DNA from: Desarmillaria ectypa
Lineage: Eukaryota > Basidiomycota > Agaricomycetes > Agaricales > Physalacriaceae
Assembly: GCA_030407005.1 (NCBI GenBank)
Contig: JAUDYN010000004.1
Span: forward strand, 62,001-126,000
Length of the DNA: 64,000 nucleotides
Direction of reading: 5' to 3'
Numbering within the stretch: position 1 is the stretch's first letter; each line of letters starts with the position of its first letter. Of the stretch, positions 47,116 through 58,144 are shown one piece after another. The notes beneath the pieces are model-generated. The model was not told where the DNA came from and did no database searches. It worked only from the letters and a program-made list of their open reading frames with translations. The position numbers and the translations under genes were made by a program.

Positions 47116-48275
47116 CTTATGCGCTGAATGAGATTGAACACGAAATTAGTACTGGAGCAAATTATCAGGGTATGTCCTGCCAAGGTCAAGGTGAGTAATC
47201 CTATTGGCGATGAAACAATTAGCAGGGGTGTACGACGACTACAAACAGGTTTGTCAACTATCGAGCGCGCGCGACCAAATAGTTGCGAAGTGAAGCTTCT
47301 AGGCATCGAAGTACTTCTGAAAGAGAACGCCAACACGGAAAAATCAGATTCGCGCAGACCCCAGTATTACCAGAGGACTGGTAATACGTGTAGGTAATTT
47401 AGATGATCTTTTGATACAAGGGAACGTCTGGAGAGTTATCATATGTCTCATCCTCTTCTGTACTTGTGTCGGTCCTTTGTATCGATGACGGAGGAAAAGA
47501 GAATGAAGGAGTATGCACAGGCTAGCACGCAACAAACGACTAGTGCTAGTATGTGTACACGCATCCTTTCTCCCCCGACACTCATCCATCATGAAATCAC
47601 GAAGTCAAGCGTATCGGTTCTTGTCAACATATGGGTCGTCTTGCTTCCAGATGCGCAGGCACATGAACAGTACCAGTAGAAATACTAAAATTTTATGGCT
47701 AGTACTTGACATCGAATATGGTAAGAATAGATATCACAGCCCAAATCACGTCTGTAAATGACTTGAATGATCATCTTGTAATAAAAGCATGGACATTAGA
47801 ATTGAACCGCACACACTGGATTATAATACCGATGTGATTTGACTTTCACACATCTGTGACCTGATCGCAATGCTATAGAGCATCCTCTTTAGTACCTAAA
47901 TGTAGACATGAGAAGCATGTTGAGGTAAATACCGATACAACGCGCATCTGTAGATAATGTAATTAGTAATATTTGTACAATTTATTGAAGCCTCCGCAGC
48001 AGTCATGTAGCGCCACTCATCTTTTCTATCTCCTCAGTTCGTCATCATCACGACTGCGTATTTAATTAGACTTCGTCAAAGCACAGAAAGTTTGGACGCA
48101 CTTGACTCAGAATTGTGTTGGTGTTGGCCAACATATAATTCACGTGGTGGCTGTGCTAGTCAACTCGTCACGGTCACACACCCGTACAGTCTCTGCCAAT
48201 CCCTCTTTAACTGCTAATAATATAAAAAAGCATCATCTCCAGGCAACGACAACTGCCGTAACTGTCCACCACTAC
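47116..48275. other. Intergenic with a repeat trace
   Basis: No gene is called. About 47240-47330 resembles 51490-51590 in the same orientation (shared GCGCGC..CCAA.TAG..G.GAA.CTTCT), suggesting a small diverged duplicate. Confidence 0.4.
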
Positions 48276-48920
48276 TTACCACAAGTTTAACTTTACCGCA
48301 CCACTCCACAAATTTATCGGCGCTAATCGATGTTGCACACGAGATTTCGTAACTACTAACCTCCAGCACTTTGAGTCTGCCCAAGGATTAAAGATCAACG
48401 TTGATATCTGTCTGCAGCGAGGACGTAGCACGAATGATATACAAAAATTTAGAAATCCGATGAGGAGGAGGAGGATAGCGAACAAAGGAGGGCCGTGCCA
48501 GGAGGTAGAGGTCAATGCGTCGAGGGTAGGAGGGAAGTGGGTATGACTGGGTTCCCGATAGTGGACGACGACGATAACGATGGTCTGGAAAAATGTATCC
48601 AAGGGCATATCTAATGGTAATGCTGCTACTAAACTACCCACGACCATCCACATCGCCTCACATGGGCATTCTCTGCCTGTTGCGTTTTCAGCATTGGAAC
48701 CCATAGACGAATTTCTCTTCTTTCCCTCGATGCTGGCAGGCAGTCGGTACGTTCACTTACGATATCTGGATCTCCTCATACTCAATCACCTTCTTTTCAG
48801 CAAAGAGTGAAAGTTCCTCTGATGTTTCGTTGACGGCTTGGCTCAGAAGCACTGCGAGCAGCTTCGTCCGGGAACGTACATCTTTCAGTAAGGTATACAG
48901 CTCTTCAACGTGAAACTTGT
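48276..48920 (-). CDS. Partial unrecognised gene: helical exon plus membrane segments
   Basis: Exon 48920-48761 is bounded by a TTTTCAG acceptor and GTAAGT donor and reads KFHVEELYTLLKDVRSRTKL... then SEELSLFAEKKVIEYEEIQI, a strongly amphipathic helix pair. Downstream, 48704-48276 is open and contains two hydrophobic spans (WMVVGSLVAALPL and FAILLLLIGFLNFCISFVL). I could not fix the junction: one acceptor gives a 28-base intron and the other a frame change. Upstream exons were not found. The family is unknown. Confidence 0.35.
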
Positions 48921-49449
48921 CTGAAAATGTCTAGTTCGTACCTGTAAAATGATGATGGCACACTCAAAGGTGCTCGCCTCATTGCGTCGACATCGAACAT
49001 CCAAAGGCTGCCGATACTTCTCCTGACCAGTCGCGTTACGGCCCATCAACTTGTGCAATATTTACAGGCATTGATTCCGTTGGATCAAGCTTATGTGGGG
49101 GACAATGACGCAAGTGCAGGATCTTATCATCGCGGAAAGTTATAACCCACGCGCTATTCGTCCCAAGCTACACGACAAGACTGTACGAACAACGACTACA
49201 TCGCACACTGTTAGCCTTGTCAACCTCAACTTTCCGGAGCCAGTCCCTGTGGTGATGATGTTTGTCTTTCCTCAGCACCATCGCATCAGATCTGGCCAAA
49301 AAGAATCATGTCTCTTTCCTCCCTCACGTTCTCTTTTGTTGCCATCCGATACTGAGCCGCTACGCTATCTGCATGCGGTCCGTGGGTATAAGTCGTCATA
49401 AGAGATAAAAAGTTTGCGAGTACGTCTTCAATTCATTCTGCAAATCTAA

Positions 49450-50620
49450 CTTCTAGCTAATGTCTCGTTGATTAGGACGGTCTTGACATCGTTTTACTTA
49501 TACTTTGTGGTCTCTGCGCATCTCTTTTGTTAGGAATCTGAGACGATCAAAGGAGCGAGGGGAGCTATGTGGTATCGAGCTGAAGTCGAGCTCGCCAAGC
49601 AGATCATTCGTACGTCTTGAACCGTTCCTCTTTCTCTTCTATGCTGACCTGATGTATCTCTTATAGGTACTCAACACTGGTATGAGGATCTCCATGAAGG
49701 AGCCTCATTGCGGTGCATGCTACTTCCGATGTTGCTCTGGGCCCCTGCTTCATAGCCGACCTTGTCTGACCCTGTGCAATCACTCTACAGACGTGATTCC
49801 ACCTTCTGTCCGTTCTGTTTCAAGTCAGCGTACGACAGGACACCAATTCGAAGAATGCATTTACATTGGATTCTACAGTGCAAAGCTGTTCAGAATGAAT
49901 ATAGGCTTAACTAAGGGACGAGAATCCTTCAAGCTCATTTTTAGGCGCCCAACTTTGATGGCCACTTGATGTACGCCGTTATGTTTGCACTGCTTCTGAT
50001 AAGATTAATGGTAGCAGCGTGCAGGTATGATCCGATTAGCCCCCAAAAAATTGTCTGTTTGGATGTGTACATGCTGGGATGTTTTGTCACGTTGATCTGT
50101 GCCAGAACTTGTGGTCAGTTCTGCTATCTCGTCTTCTTGCTGCATCTAAAGAGCTAGCATTTATAGATAAAACAAAACCTCTTTTCACCAACCGACGCGC
50201 GGCTTGTTCGTACGCTTGAAGAGTGGGCCTACTGCGATCGACACAAAGTTCCAGATCAATGCGTTATAACATCCTCCCTCGCAACTCGCACTCAGAACGT
50301 CATATGCCCTAGAGAAGCTATGCTTCTCCTACTTTCTCGATGAACTGTTACGACTTTAGATATCAGTCATCTCCACACAATGATGACTGGGGCACCATTC
50401 AAGACGAACTACGCCCGCGGAGCAAGAGATGCGATAACAAGTCCAGGCGTCGCTGCGCACAGCAATCGGGTAGCGAGCAAATAAACGTACACGGAAGAAT
50501 GAGCCCATCCCGACAGTGGATCTCGACTCCTCCTTGAACCTAGGAGCGACCTCTCTTTGCGGAGAAACCTATTGAAGGCGATACATTGGCTTAGCACGGA
50601 CAGTTTAGCGAGCCTTGCAG
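49450..50620 (+). repeat. Segmental duplicate, copy A
   Basis: Several blocks match 61925-62835 in the same order and orientation: CTAATGTCTCGTT at 49458 and 61929, a TACGTC..CTCTTTCTCTTC block at about 49610 and 62010, the GGCCAC/GGCCGC..TACGCCGTTAT block at about 49960 and 62218, and AGCCTTGCAG at about 50611 and 62814. Divergence is high, roughly one in four or five positions by eye. Confidence 0.55.
49534..49755 (+). CDS. 3' end of an unrecognised gene
   Basis: Exons 49534-49609 and 49667-49755 join in phase (GTACGT..TTATAG) and read AMWYRAEVELAKQII then RTQHWYEDLHEGASLRCMLL to a stop. This looks like real protein. Upstream, a frame near 49093-49400 (VQDLIIAESYNPRAIRPKLH) may belong to it, but I found no clean junction. 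The region is partly duplicated near 62.0 kb in a more decayed form. Confidence 0.35.
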
Positions 50621-52760
50621 GGGGTCACGCAGAGATACCTTGGGCGGCTGTTACTCTCCCGTACCTGTCAGTACTAATTGATTAGCAGCAATACTCTGGC
50701 AAGTCGAGCTCGACGATCAATGCCCTGCTCCCCATTCGCCCGGAGCGATTATGATATATTCGGCAAGAGGTCAAGTCCAATTCACGCAGCGGGAAAGTCA
50801 AACTAGCAGAAATTAAAACGACTGCGGACGCACGGAAGTCATCCCGTAGGCTGCTAACAACCAATGGTCCGAATTCCCCAGCTCTTCCATACATGGGTTT
50901 CGATAATCCATGTAGAGAGCGCCGGCTCTCTGTCACTCGTTCGAAGGATCTTCCTTCAGTGATTGCCAACGTTCAGCGCCAAATGATAGACAGTACTAAC
51001 AGCGTCACGGCGAGGCCGCCCGAAGCCGCCCCTCGGGCGGCTATGCATATTTCCGATCGTCAGCACGTCCAGCTCCCACTCCTCTGCGTGCGAGATCCTT
51101 CGTCCCTCAACCTCTCTATCTCAAATAAGGCTATCTATTCATCCATATTTCGTTCCCATATTCAACCGAGTCTTAATGCAAATGAAGTCCATGTTAGCAT
51201 CTTTGGGTTAAGCTTCGGCCATTTCGTATCGTCACTCAAAGGCGACGGCTTCAACAAGCTGAGGCTTTTTGGCGCGTGGCGGATGAAGTAGACCAGTCAA
51301 GCGACGTGAGCGACATGTTTCACCTTTGCCCATACCGCGAGCTTCTACCCAACCTCTGTCTTTTTGCCATCCCAAAGGTTACCCGAGTGATTCCTGGTCC
51401 AACTCTCATACGTCGCTCTCACGGACATTGTATCCAATGTATGAGCTTGAAACGCGAAATCGACTCAGGTAGTAGAACGCCATCTACGGCGAAACGAAAC
51501 TACCAATCTAAGCTATTAAGCGCGCACCACCAATTAGAAGCGAAACTTCTTGGCCACCGAGGTATTCTTCAACATACCTACCATTCTGTTCCAAATGCTC
51601 GCTGATTCCCATGTGAACAGTCTAGATACAATCCACTGAGGCCCCGCAAGACCCACTCTGTACGCAGACACGTAGACTCTTCTTCCATACATTAAAGGGC
51701 AACATGCAAAGACAAGGTCAACACGACTGTAGACGAGATCATCCTACTTGTGGTCCTCCGGCCTTTTCATTCCTCCATGCCCTTCACATTGCCGGCCGTG
51801 ATATCGATCAGTAGAACCATAATCATCAGTATCTGATCGGACGAACAACAAACACGGCAATTTGAGTGATGCTTTGGTACAAGAGGGTGTCCAGAGGGGA
51901 ACAATAGGCTGTGGGACTGCAGATTCGTAAACAGCTGTAGCTGGTGGTGATCGTACTCTCCATACGAAATGTGCGATAACGAGTTGGCGTCAGCTAGGAG
52001 AGGGGGACCATCAAGAAAAAGGAAGGTGAAAGCTGTCGGGGCGCTAGATACGTAAGAGTATTAATCTCCGCAGCTTTCATAGAAACATTCCTTAGGTGGA
52101 AGATGAATGAGAAACGAGTAACAAGAAGGCATGTGCATCAGAGACTACACTATAGTCACTCCTACTGTTGGTGCAAGTTTGGAATCAGGGCGAATTCCAA
52201 GGGCGTTATTGAGGCCAATAAAGCTCAATTCGTCGTAGATCAACCAGTATCTTGGCACGATGCTAGGTATACATTGCGTAGAGCGTCTATTAGGAGCTGG
52301 TAAGTGTTTTCGTCCAACTATGGCACCTAGACTAAGACTATAACAGCTTCCCGCTCCTTCTACCAGTGCACATTTTTTCAAGTAGCCTAGAGGAATAAGT
52401 TACGATCATTTAGATCTAGGAAGAACTTGTGACTTTAGCAGAATACCTCGAATAGAATTTATCATTCTTGCCAGCCCCAGCGCTAGTTGTACTATATTTG
52501 TGCCGGGCGTCTGTATGAGTCCTATGAGGCCGACGCCACAGGAGAAATAAATGAGAAGGCATACATAGGCTACATAGCGAAGACGATCAGTCTTCGTTTA
52601 TGAATCTTCCTTTGACGTGTTTTGATCCCGAAAGCACGGAGTATGAGTAGTCTGGTTCATCTTTTCAACATACAGTGATCGCCTTCCCGGTTCCGTGCAG
52701 GCAAGGCTAGCGAAAAATAAGTAATACACATTCGGCTATATACATAATACGTAGTAGTTG
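50621..52760. other. Gene-poor stretch
   Basis: The 132-codon plus-strand frame 50893-51291 starts with a true ATG and is Ser/Ala-rich, but has no motif and no supporting splice sites. The overlapping 51276-51605 frame lacks an ATG start. I call neither. Confidence 0.4.
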
Positions 52761-53047
52761 ATGGATATTTCGTTAGTTACTGGCGAGTTCAACGAGCCAC
52801 TCAGGGCAAATGTCATGTCGAAGATGATGTACAAGGTCAGCGCTCAAGCCCGGCCTGATATTTTTCAGGCCACTCAGGCCATCCCTGCCATTTCCCTTTC
52901 CCCATATAATCGTAAGTTTCCTTGACATCGTCCAGTCATTGCACGGGCATCATTCATTGCGTCCACAATTGGTGATACACTTATACTGAGGATCATTTCA
53001 GTGAATTCTTCCTGGGGTTACTTCTTCTGTCCGTTGACCGTTGTTGT
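52761..53047 (+). CDS. Possible first exons of an unrecognised gene
   Basis: The ATG frame MDISLVTGEFNEPLRANVMS... runs to a GTAAGT donor near 52910. An acceptor (ATTTCAG) near 53000 leads in phase to NSSWGYFFCPLTVVV. The exons are short. The gene may stop soon after or continue towards caspase-like copy 2; I could not follow it. Confidence 0.3.
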
Positions 53048-53708
53048 AGGTCTGGTGCGCATTTACAAGATTCTGGATACACCTCCCCCTCAGTTATCTT
53101 GACCTCAAGGTTTGATTGTGTCTCCAGTGGTACACGAAGTACCGTGATAGTCAGTCAGACTATCATTAGGTCACGCCAATCTACTGTAAGTCTATCTGTC
53201 CCATTGGCCCTTCCGAAGACTTATTTTCTCCTATCTGGCTTTTAGTGCTGCGACGTGATCGCCACATATGGTCGCTTCGATCTGGTGACTTGTAGCCCGG
53301 TCGAGGCTAAGATGTAAAGTTCATATTCAGCAATATACGTGATTTTCTATTGCTTCTCCTCGTGGGTAATTTGCAAGATAGGAATCAAATATACATGCGG
53401 GCGCCAGTGAAATACAGAGGCCACAAACATGCGGGAAGGGCGTTGGAATGCTATGGCGTTGTGAGTTTCCATTTAAATCGCTTTGAGGGATACTGTATCA
53501 TAACATATAGAGCTCACGGTCTTTCCCCTAGGGTGGACAAGGCGCGTTGGATCCTGTCAGTGACACTGAAACTGTAAACGCCCTCATTGCGTGCCTCTTA
53601 TAGGTCCAACACTTACTGTAGCAAAAACATCTTGGTCGCTCTCCAAATGGTATGTGTCTGTTCGTCATCTTCTTCAGTTCGTTATAGTATCAAACTTTCT
53701 AGGCGCAC

Positions 53709-55093
53709 ATGGTAGACAGTGTACAACAAAAGTTCCCACGACCAATAGCCTCTGGCAGTGCCTATTCTCCAGTACGATTTTATTTTGTGGACACTATAGC
53801 CTTCTCATCAGATCTTCTGTGTAGGCTCAGCTCGAGAATCAACGTTTGCAGGAGAGAATAGGTAATTTGACGGAGAAGGAGAAGCATCTTGCGCGAAAAT
53901 ATGGGATGGCCTCTTCTGAAGATATCGATTCTGTGGCAGTCTTACAAGAAGCAAAAGAGCGCGCAAAGTCACGATGGAAAATCCTTCGCAGTGCCGTCTT
54001 AGGGTTCCTTCAAGGCTCAAACAATGATGCCAAAGACATGCACAGGCTTTTTCACCTTCGTCTCAAAGAAGGGTGCATCCCTCGAGAGTCTATTATAAGC
54101 GAATACCCTTTTGAAACCCCAGGAGTAAGCGTATATAAGTATCTCTAGTTGCCGACTCTTGTGCTCATCCCAATGTGGTAGACCCCGCACCGCGTTGACG
54201 CATCTCGATTTTGGGCGGTTCTCATCGGCGTCGACGCGTACCAGTCTAGTCCATTACGCGGTGCTGTATCAGACGCCTCATTAATGAGAGAATTTCTCAT
54301 TGATGACCTTGGCGTTCCAGAACGTCGTATCCAATGTCTCCTCGGCCCTCAAAACCCCATCCCAGGCGATTTATTGACACCTTCCCGTGCGAACATCGTA
54401 AACACGCTCCACAGTCTCATTTCCAACGATGAAATTCAGCGGGGCGACAATATCATCATCTACTACGCTGGCCATGGTTCGAGCTACCACTGTCCGATGC
54501 ATTTTTATATAGGGAACTCTAGATGCAGCAGGGAATTATGTCCTATCGAGGCCCTGTGTCCCATTGATCGCGACACCATAGATGCCAATGGGCTTCCGAT
54601 ACCTGACATCAGCGACCGAGAGCTTAACGCCATTTTCGCAGAAATATCTCGCGTCAAGGGGCATAAAATAACGTTTATCGCAGATTGCTGTCATGCCAGT
54701 GGTATCAGCAGGAAACCGGAAGCTGGAACAGGTCAACGCTCCATACGCGCAAACGGTCATTCCGATGTCAACGACATGTTACGCGCTGCAGATGAAAGGC
54801 TGAAGGGTTCTCCCTGCTATCTATCTGTTTCATCGAAGTATTGGAAGCCGTACACGGGTTCTCACGTAGTTCTCGCAGCGTGTAAGGATTATCAGTATGC
54901 GGCGGAGACATCGGAAAAGAAGGGATACCACGGAGTCCTTACTAAGACACTTGTTGGTGTCTTGAGGTCGGATGCTTGGAAGAAGGAAACAACATACGTT
55001 GAACTCACCAAGCTTCTGAATCAGTCATATTACCAGACTCCGGTAGTTGCTGGGGATCACAAATACGAGCGCCTTTGGTATCAAGGCGCGTAG
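53709..55093 (+). CDS. Caspase-like protein (peptidase C14), copy 2
   Basis: Exons 53709-53771, 53825-54124 and 54182-55093 give 424 residues, each a whole number of codons. The N-terminal helix exon (QERIGNLTEKEKHLARKYGM) matches copy 1. The catalytic part begins ASRFWAVLIGVDAYQ near residue 128. It has the catalytic His in IIYYAGHGS (about 219) and Cys in FIADCCHASG (about 291), followed by VVLAACKDYQ and HKYERLWYQ at the end. Both catalytic residues are present, so activity is plausible. The gene lies tail to tail with copy 3 (957 bases between stops). The start may lie further upstream, because an acceptor-like TTCTAG precedes the first exon by 6 bases. Confidence 0.88.
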
Positions 55094-56050
55094 GCCGTAA
55101 TCGTATTGCGTTGATACGGCATTCATGTCAGTCATTAGTTACCTTCCGTTTAAATTAATAGATGTAGTAATACATTCGTATGTGCTGTTACTACACTGTA
55201 CCATTTCAATAAATTTGAACGGTTTGTGATGCGGGACCTTCTGGGACTTTCACCGAATGAGTAAATGTAGATGCTGGGTAGCGTGGCATTCCGGCTAAAA
55301 TTATGGTCCCGAGTATGTCGGGCTAAGATACAGAGTATTGAGCCCAAGAGGGCAGCGTGGCTAAAACCTGGCAAAAGGGGTAGGGGGAAGGGTCCCAACC
55401 TTAAAGAAACGAAACTGACTTCCCATATATAGCAGCGGAGATAAGGCATCAGACCGCAGCAGGGAACCGGAAACTTTTAGTTGCCGGTGATCAAATACTA
55501 TTACTAAGTACTCCAAATATAGACATGTCATTATCCGTAAGAATGTCGGCATGTCGTCTATTTTACGCCCGCAACCCTGGTTGATTCACGACATACACGG
55601 GGAACTGTCGTATTATCACCATCATGCACCACCAACAAAAGGTTCAGTTTAGCATACACATGACTCGGAACTTTGGCTATTTATATTGACAGCTAACCAC
55701 CCGGGTTCTCCGGAGATTTAAATTCGGTGGTTCAAGGTTCATTATTAAAGCCGTAATTCAATCACCAAGTATCACTGATGGCAATGAACAATTTTTGCGA
55801 TTCAAAAAGTGATCGGAACCCAACCTTGAAAGGAGAGTGTACATTTCGAAGGCAATCTGTTGTACGGAAGTTCGGGCCAAGTAAACGCCCAACTTGCTGT
55901 CCAACAAGGCATAGGACTCGGAATCTTGCAGAGTGCTACTTAAACGCAACTTGAATGTCACAACAGGTGTATTAAACATGATCAGTTGTACTCAGACTGA
56001 ACGTCTCGCGTTAGAGAACTTAAGCTAAGCAATAAGGAGGTTTTTAGCCT
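55094..56050. other. Intergenic between convergent caspase-like genes
   Basis: No gene is seen. It contains short A/T-rich tracts suitable for two converging 3' ends. Confidence 0.5.
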
Positions 56051-57454
56051 TTATATCTGATACCATAAACGTTCATATTTATGGTCTCCAGCCACGACCG
56101 GAGTCTGGTAATACGACTGGTTCAGAAGCTCGGTGAGTTCAACATACGTTGTTTCCTTCTTCCAGGCACCCGACTTCAGAATACTAACAAGTGTGTTGGT
56201 GAACACCCCGCCGTAGCCTTCTTTCCCCGCAGTCTCCTTCACCAACTGGTAATCCCTACATGCTGCCAGGAGTACATGGGAGCCCATATATGGCTTCCAA
56301 TCCTTTGATAATATAGAGTGATAGCCATGTAAATGTTTCAGCCCTTCATCCGCAGCGCATAACATATCGCTGAGCGAAGCATGAATTGTTATGGGGACGG
56401 TACGTATGCCTGAGCTGGAGACCCTGCGGTCAAAACTGCGGGAGTTACAGCAGTCTAGAATGAACGTGATTTTATGCCCCTTGACACGAGATATTTCTGT
56501 GAAAGTAGCGTTAAGCTCTCGGTCGCTGATGTCAGGTATCGGAAGCCCATTGGCATCTATGGTGTCGCGATCAATGGGACACAGGGCCTCGATAGGACAT
56601 AATTCCCTGCTGCATCTAGAGTTCCCTATATAAAAATGCATCGGACAGTGGTAGCTCGAACCATGGCCAGCGTAGTAGATGATGATATTGTCGCCTCGCT
56701 GAATTTCATCGTTGGAAATGAGACTGTGGAGCGTGTTTACGATGTTCGCACGGGAAGGTGTCAAGAGATCGCCTGGGATGGGGTTGTGAGGGCCGAGGAG
56801 ACATTGGATACGACGTTCTGGAACGCCAAGGTTATCAATGAGAAATTCTCTCATTAGTGATGCGTCTGACACACAACCGCGTAAGGGATTACTCTTGTAG
56901 GCATCAATGCCGATGAGAACTGCCCAAAATCGAGATGCGTCAACGTGGGGCGGGGTCTACGAGGTTGGGGATGAATACAGGGATCGGTAAATAGGCGTAT
57001 ACGCTTACCCCCCGTGTCAAGGAAAGATATTTATGTGGGATGAAAGGCCATTGATGGCTGGGAGCACCCAAGCGAACACGCTTGTGACGAAAGGGAAACC
57101 GTTTGTGGTGATGCTCTACACTATCGGCATTCGATCGTGAGGCGCTGCCTTTTGGAAATAAATCTAGGAGGTTGTTGTGGAGACGCCTCCATAGCGACTT
57201 GGTGCGTCTTCCTACTTCTGGGGAGACTGACACTGAATCTGCGCCTCCGAGAGAGGTCATCCCAACGACCGACCCCTTAGTCTCCTGTGAACCTATTTCA
57301 TGTACCGGTGGTGCCTAGGTAGCGGATCTGATGAGAACGATTCGACGTCCTCGGACTCGGAACAGACTCATACCGGAGGTACGTCGTCTTTCAACCTTGT
57401 GATCCTTCGTGGAGAAAATGTATGGAATAACCGACAGTCCAGAGTCTGGTACAT
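56051..57454 (-). CDS. Caspase-like protein (peptidase C14), copy 3
   Basis: Exons 57454-57374, 57314-57009 and 56956-56051 give 430 residues in phase; intron positions match copies 1 and 2. The N-terminal exons have diverged (MYQTLDCRLFHTF..., then a basic helix instead of the KYGMAS segment). The catalytic exon has ASRFWAVLIGIDAYK, IIYYAGHGS (His about 227) and FILDCC (Cys about 299). The usual HAG/HAS after the Cys is replaced by NSRSFDRR. It is nearly identical to copy 2 over the first half of the domain and clearly different after the Cys. Substrate choice may therefore differ, while catalytic residues are kept. Confidence 0.88.
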
Positions 57455-57751
57455 GTGGAAAATTCAGTACTACAAAAAAAGGAACAGTTGACGAAAAGAT
57501 TACATACAGTCTGGATTGAATGCAGCGTATTTTGGATGAAGGGCCTATCGGTCATGGCAGGTAGCAGAGTATTCTCGAGCGAGACGTTGACAGTGCGTGT
57601 TGAGTCCGCTGCGCGGCCTCGTGTGATTATAAGTACCTCCATCTCTTTCGACTTCCCTCTTAGTCCGAAGTCGACTCATTTCCACGGTACGCACGTGAAA
57701 CGAACACAGGACTTTGTTCTGTAATGAAACTGCTGCTGGCATTCGTACAGG
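57455..57751. promoter_or_regulatory. Divergent promoter region between copy 3 and a small gene
   Basis: About 300 bases separate the start of caspase-like copy 3 (minus) from the start of the small plus-strand gene at 57752. Short frames cross it, but none is convincing. A shared promoter is inferred from the layout only. Confidence 0.3.
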
Positions 57752-58144
57752 ATGGTCCTTGCCTACTTGTTTGGGATCCATCGTAGTAGGAGTGAATTCA
57801 GAAGCAGACGAAGTAACGAGAAGTGGCTATTTTCGGTTGGAATCGGGGAATGGACAAGACACCAGAGTATATTTCATAAACCCAGATCTCCACAGCTGGG
57901 TGACGACTAATTTGCGCGAGTTACAATAGAATCAAAACCCCGGAGGCTCCTCCTTAATAAAGAGCTGCCGAAAGAATGTGACTGGGGCAAAATCTCGGCA
58001 TTCCCCAATATAGAAGATTTCCTGTCCGCGCCTAATGCACCTTCGGACGTGTACGGCCCTCCAGTCGGAGCAGTCTTAAAATTTGTTCAGAAAGTCCAAC
58101 ATCTGTACGAATTCATATATGGCTTCAGTGACGACTGGAACTAA
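57752..58144 (+). CDS. Unrecognised small protein divergent from caspase-like copy 3
   Basis: Exons 57752-57866 and 57930-58144 join in phase across a 63-base intron (GTATAT...AATAG, with CTAAT branch site), giving 109 residues. The first exon is Arg/Ser-rich (FGIHRSRSEFRSRRSNEKWL). The second is acidic and aromatic: CDWGKISAFPNIEDFLSAP, then YGPPVGAVLKFVQKVQHLYE, ending FSDDWN. There is no signal peptide. In another frame the first exon reads on to a stop just before 57930, which makes the gene easy to miss. The start could be further upstream. Function is unknown. Confidence 0.45.

Noticed and set aside
50893..51291. 132-codon plus-strand frame
   Set aside because: Ser/Ala-rich without motif; the region looks like diverged duplicate DNA and no splice partners were found.
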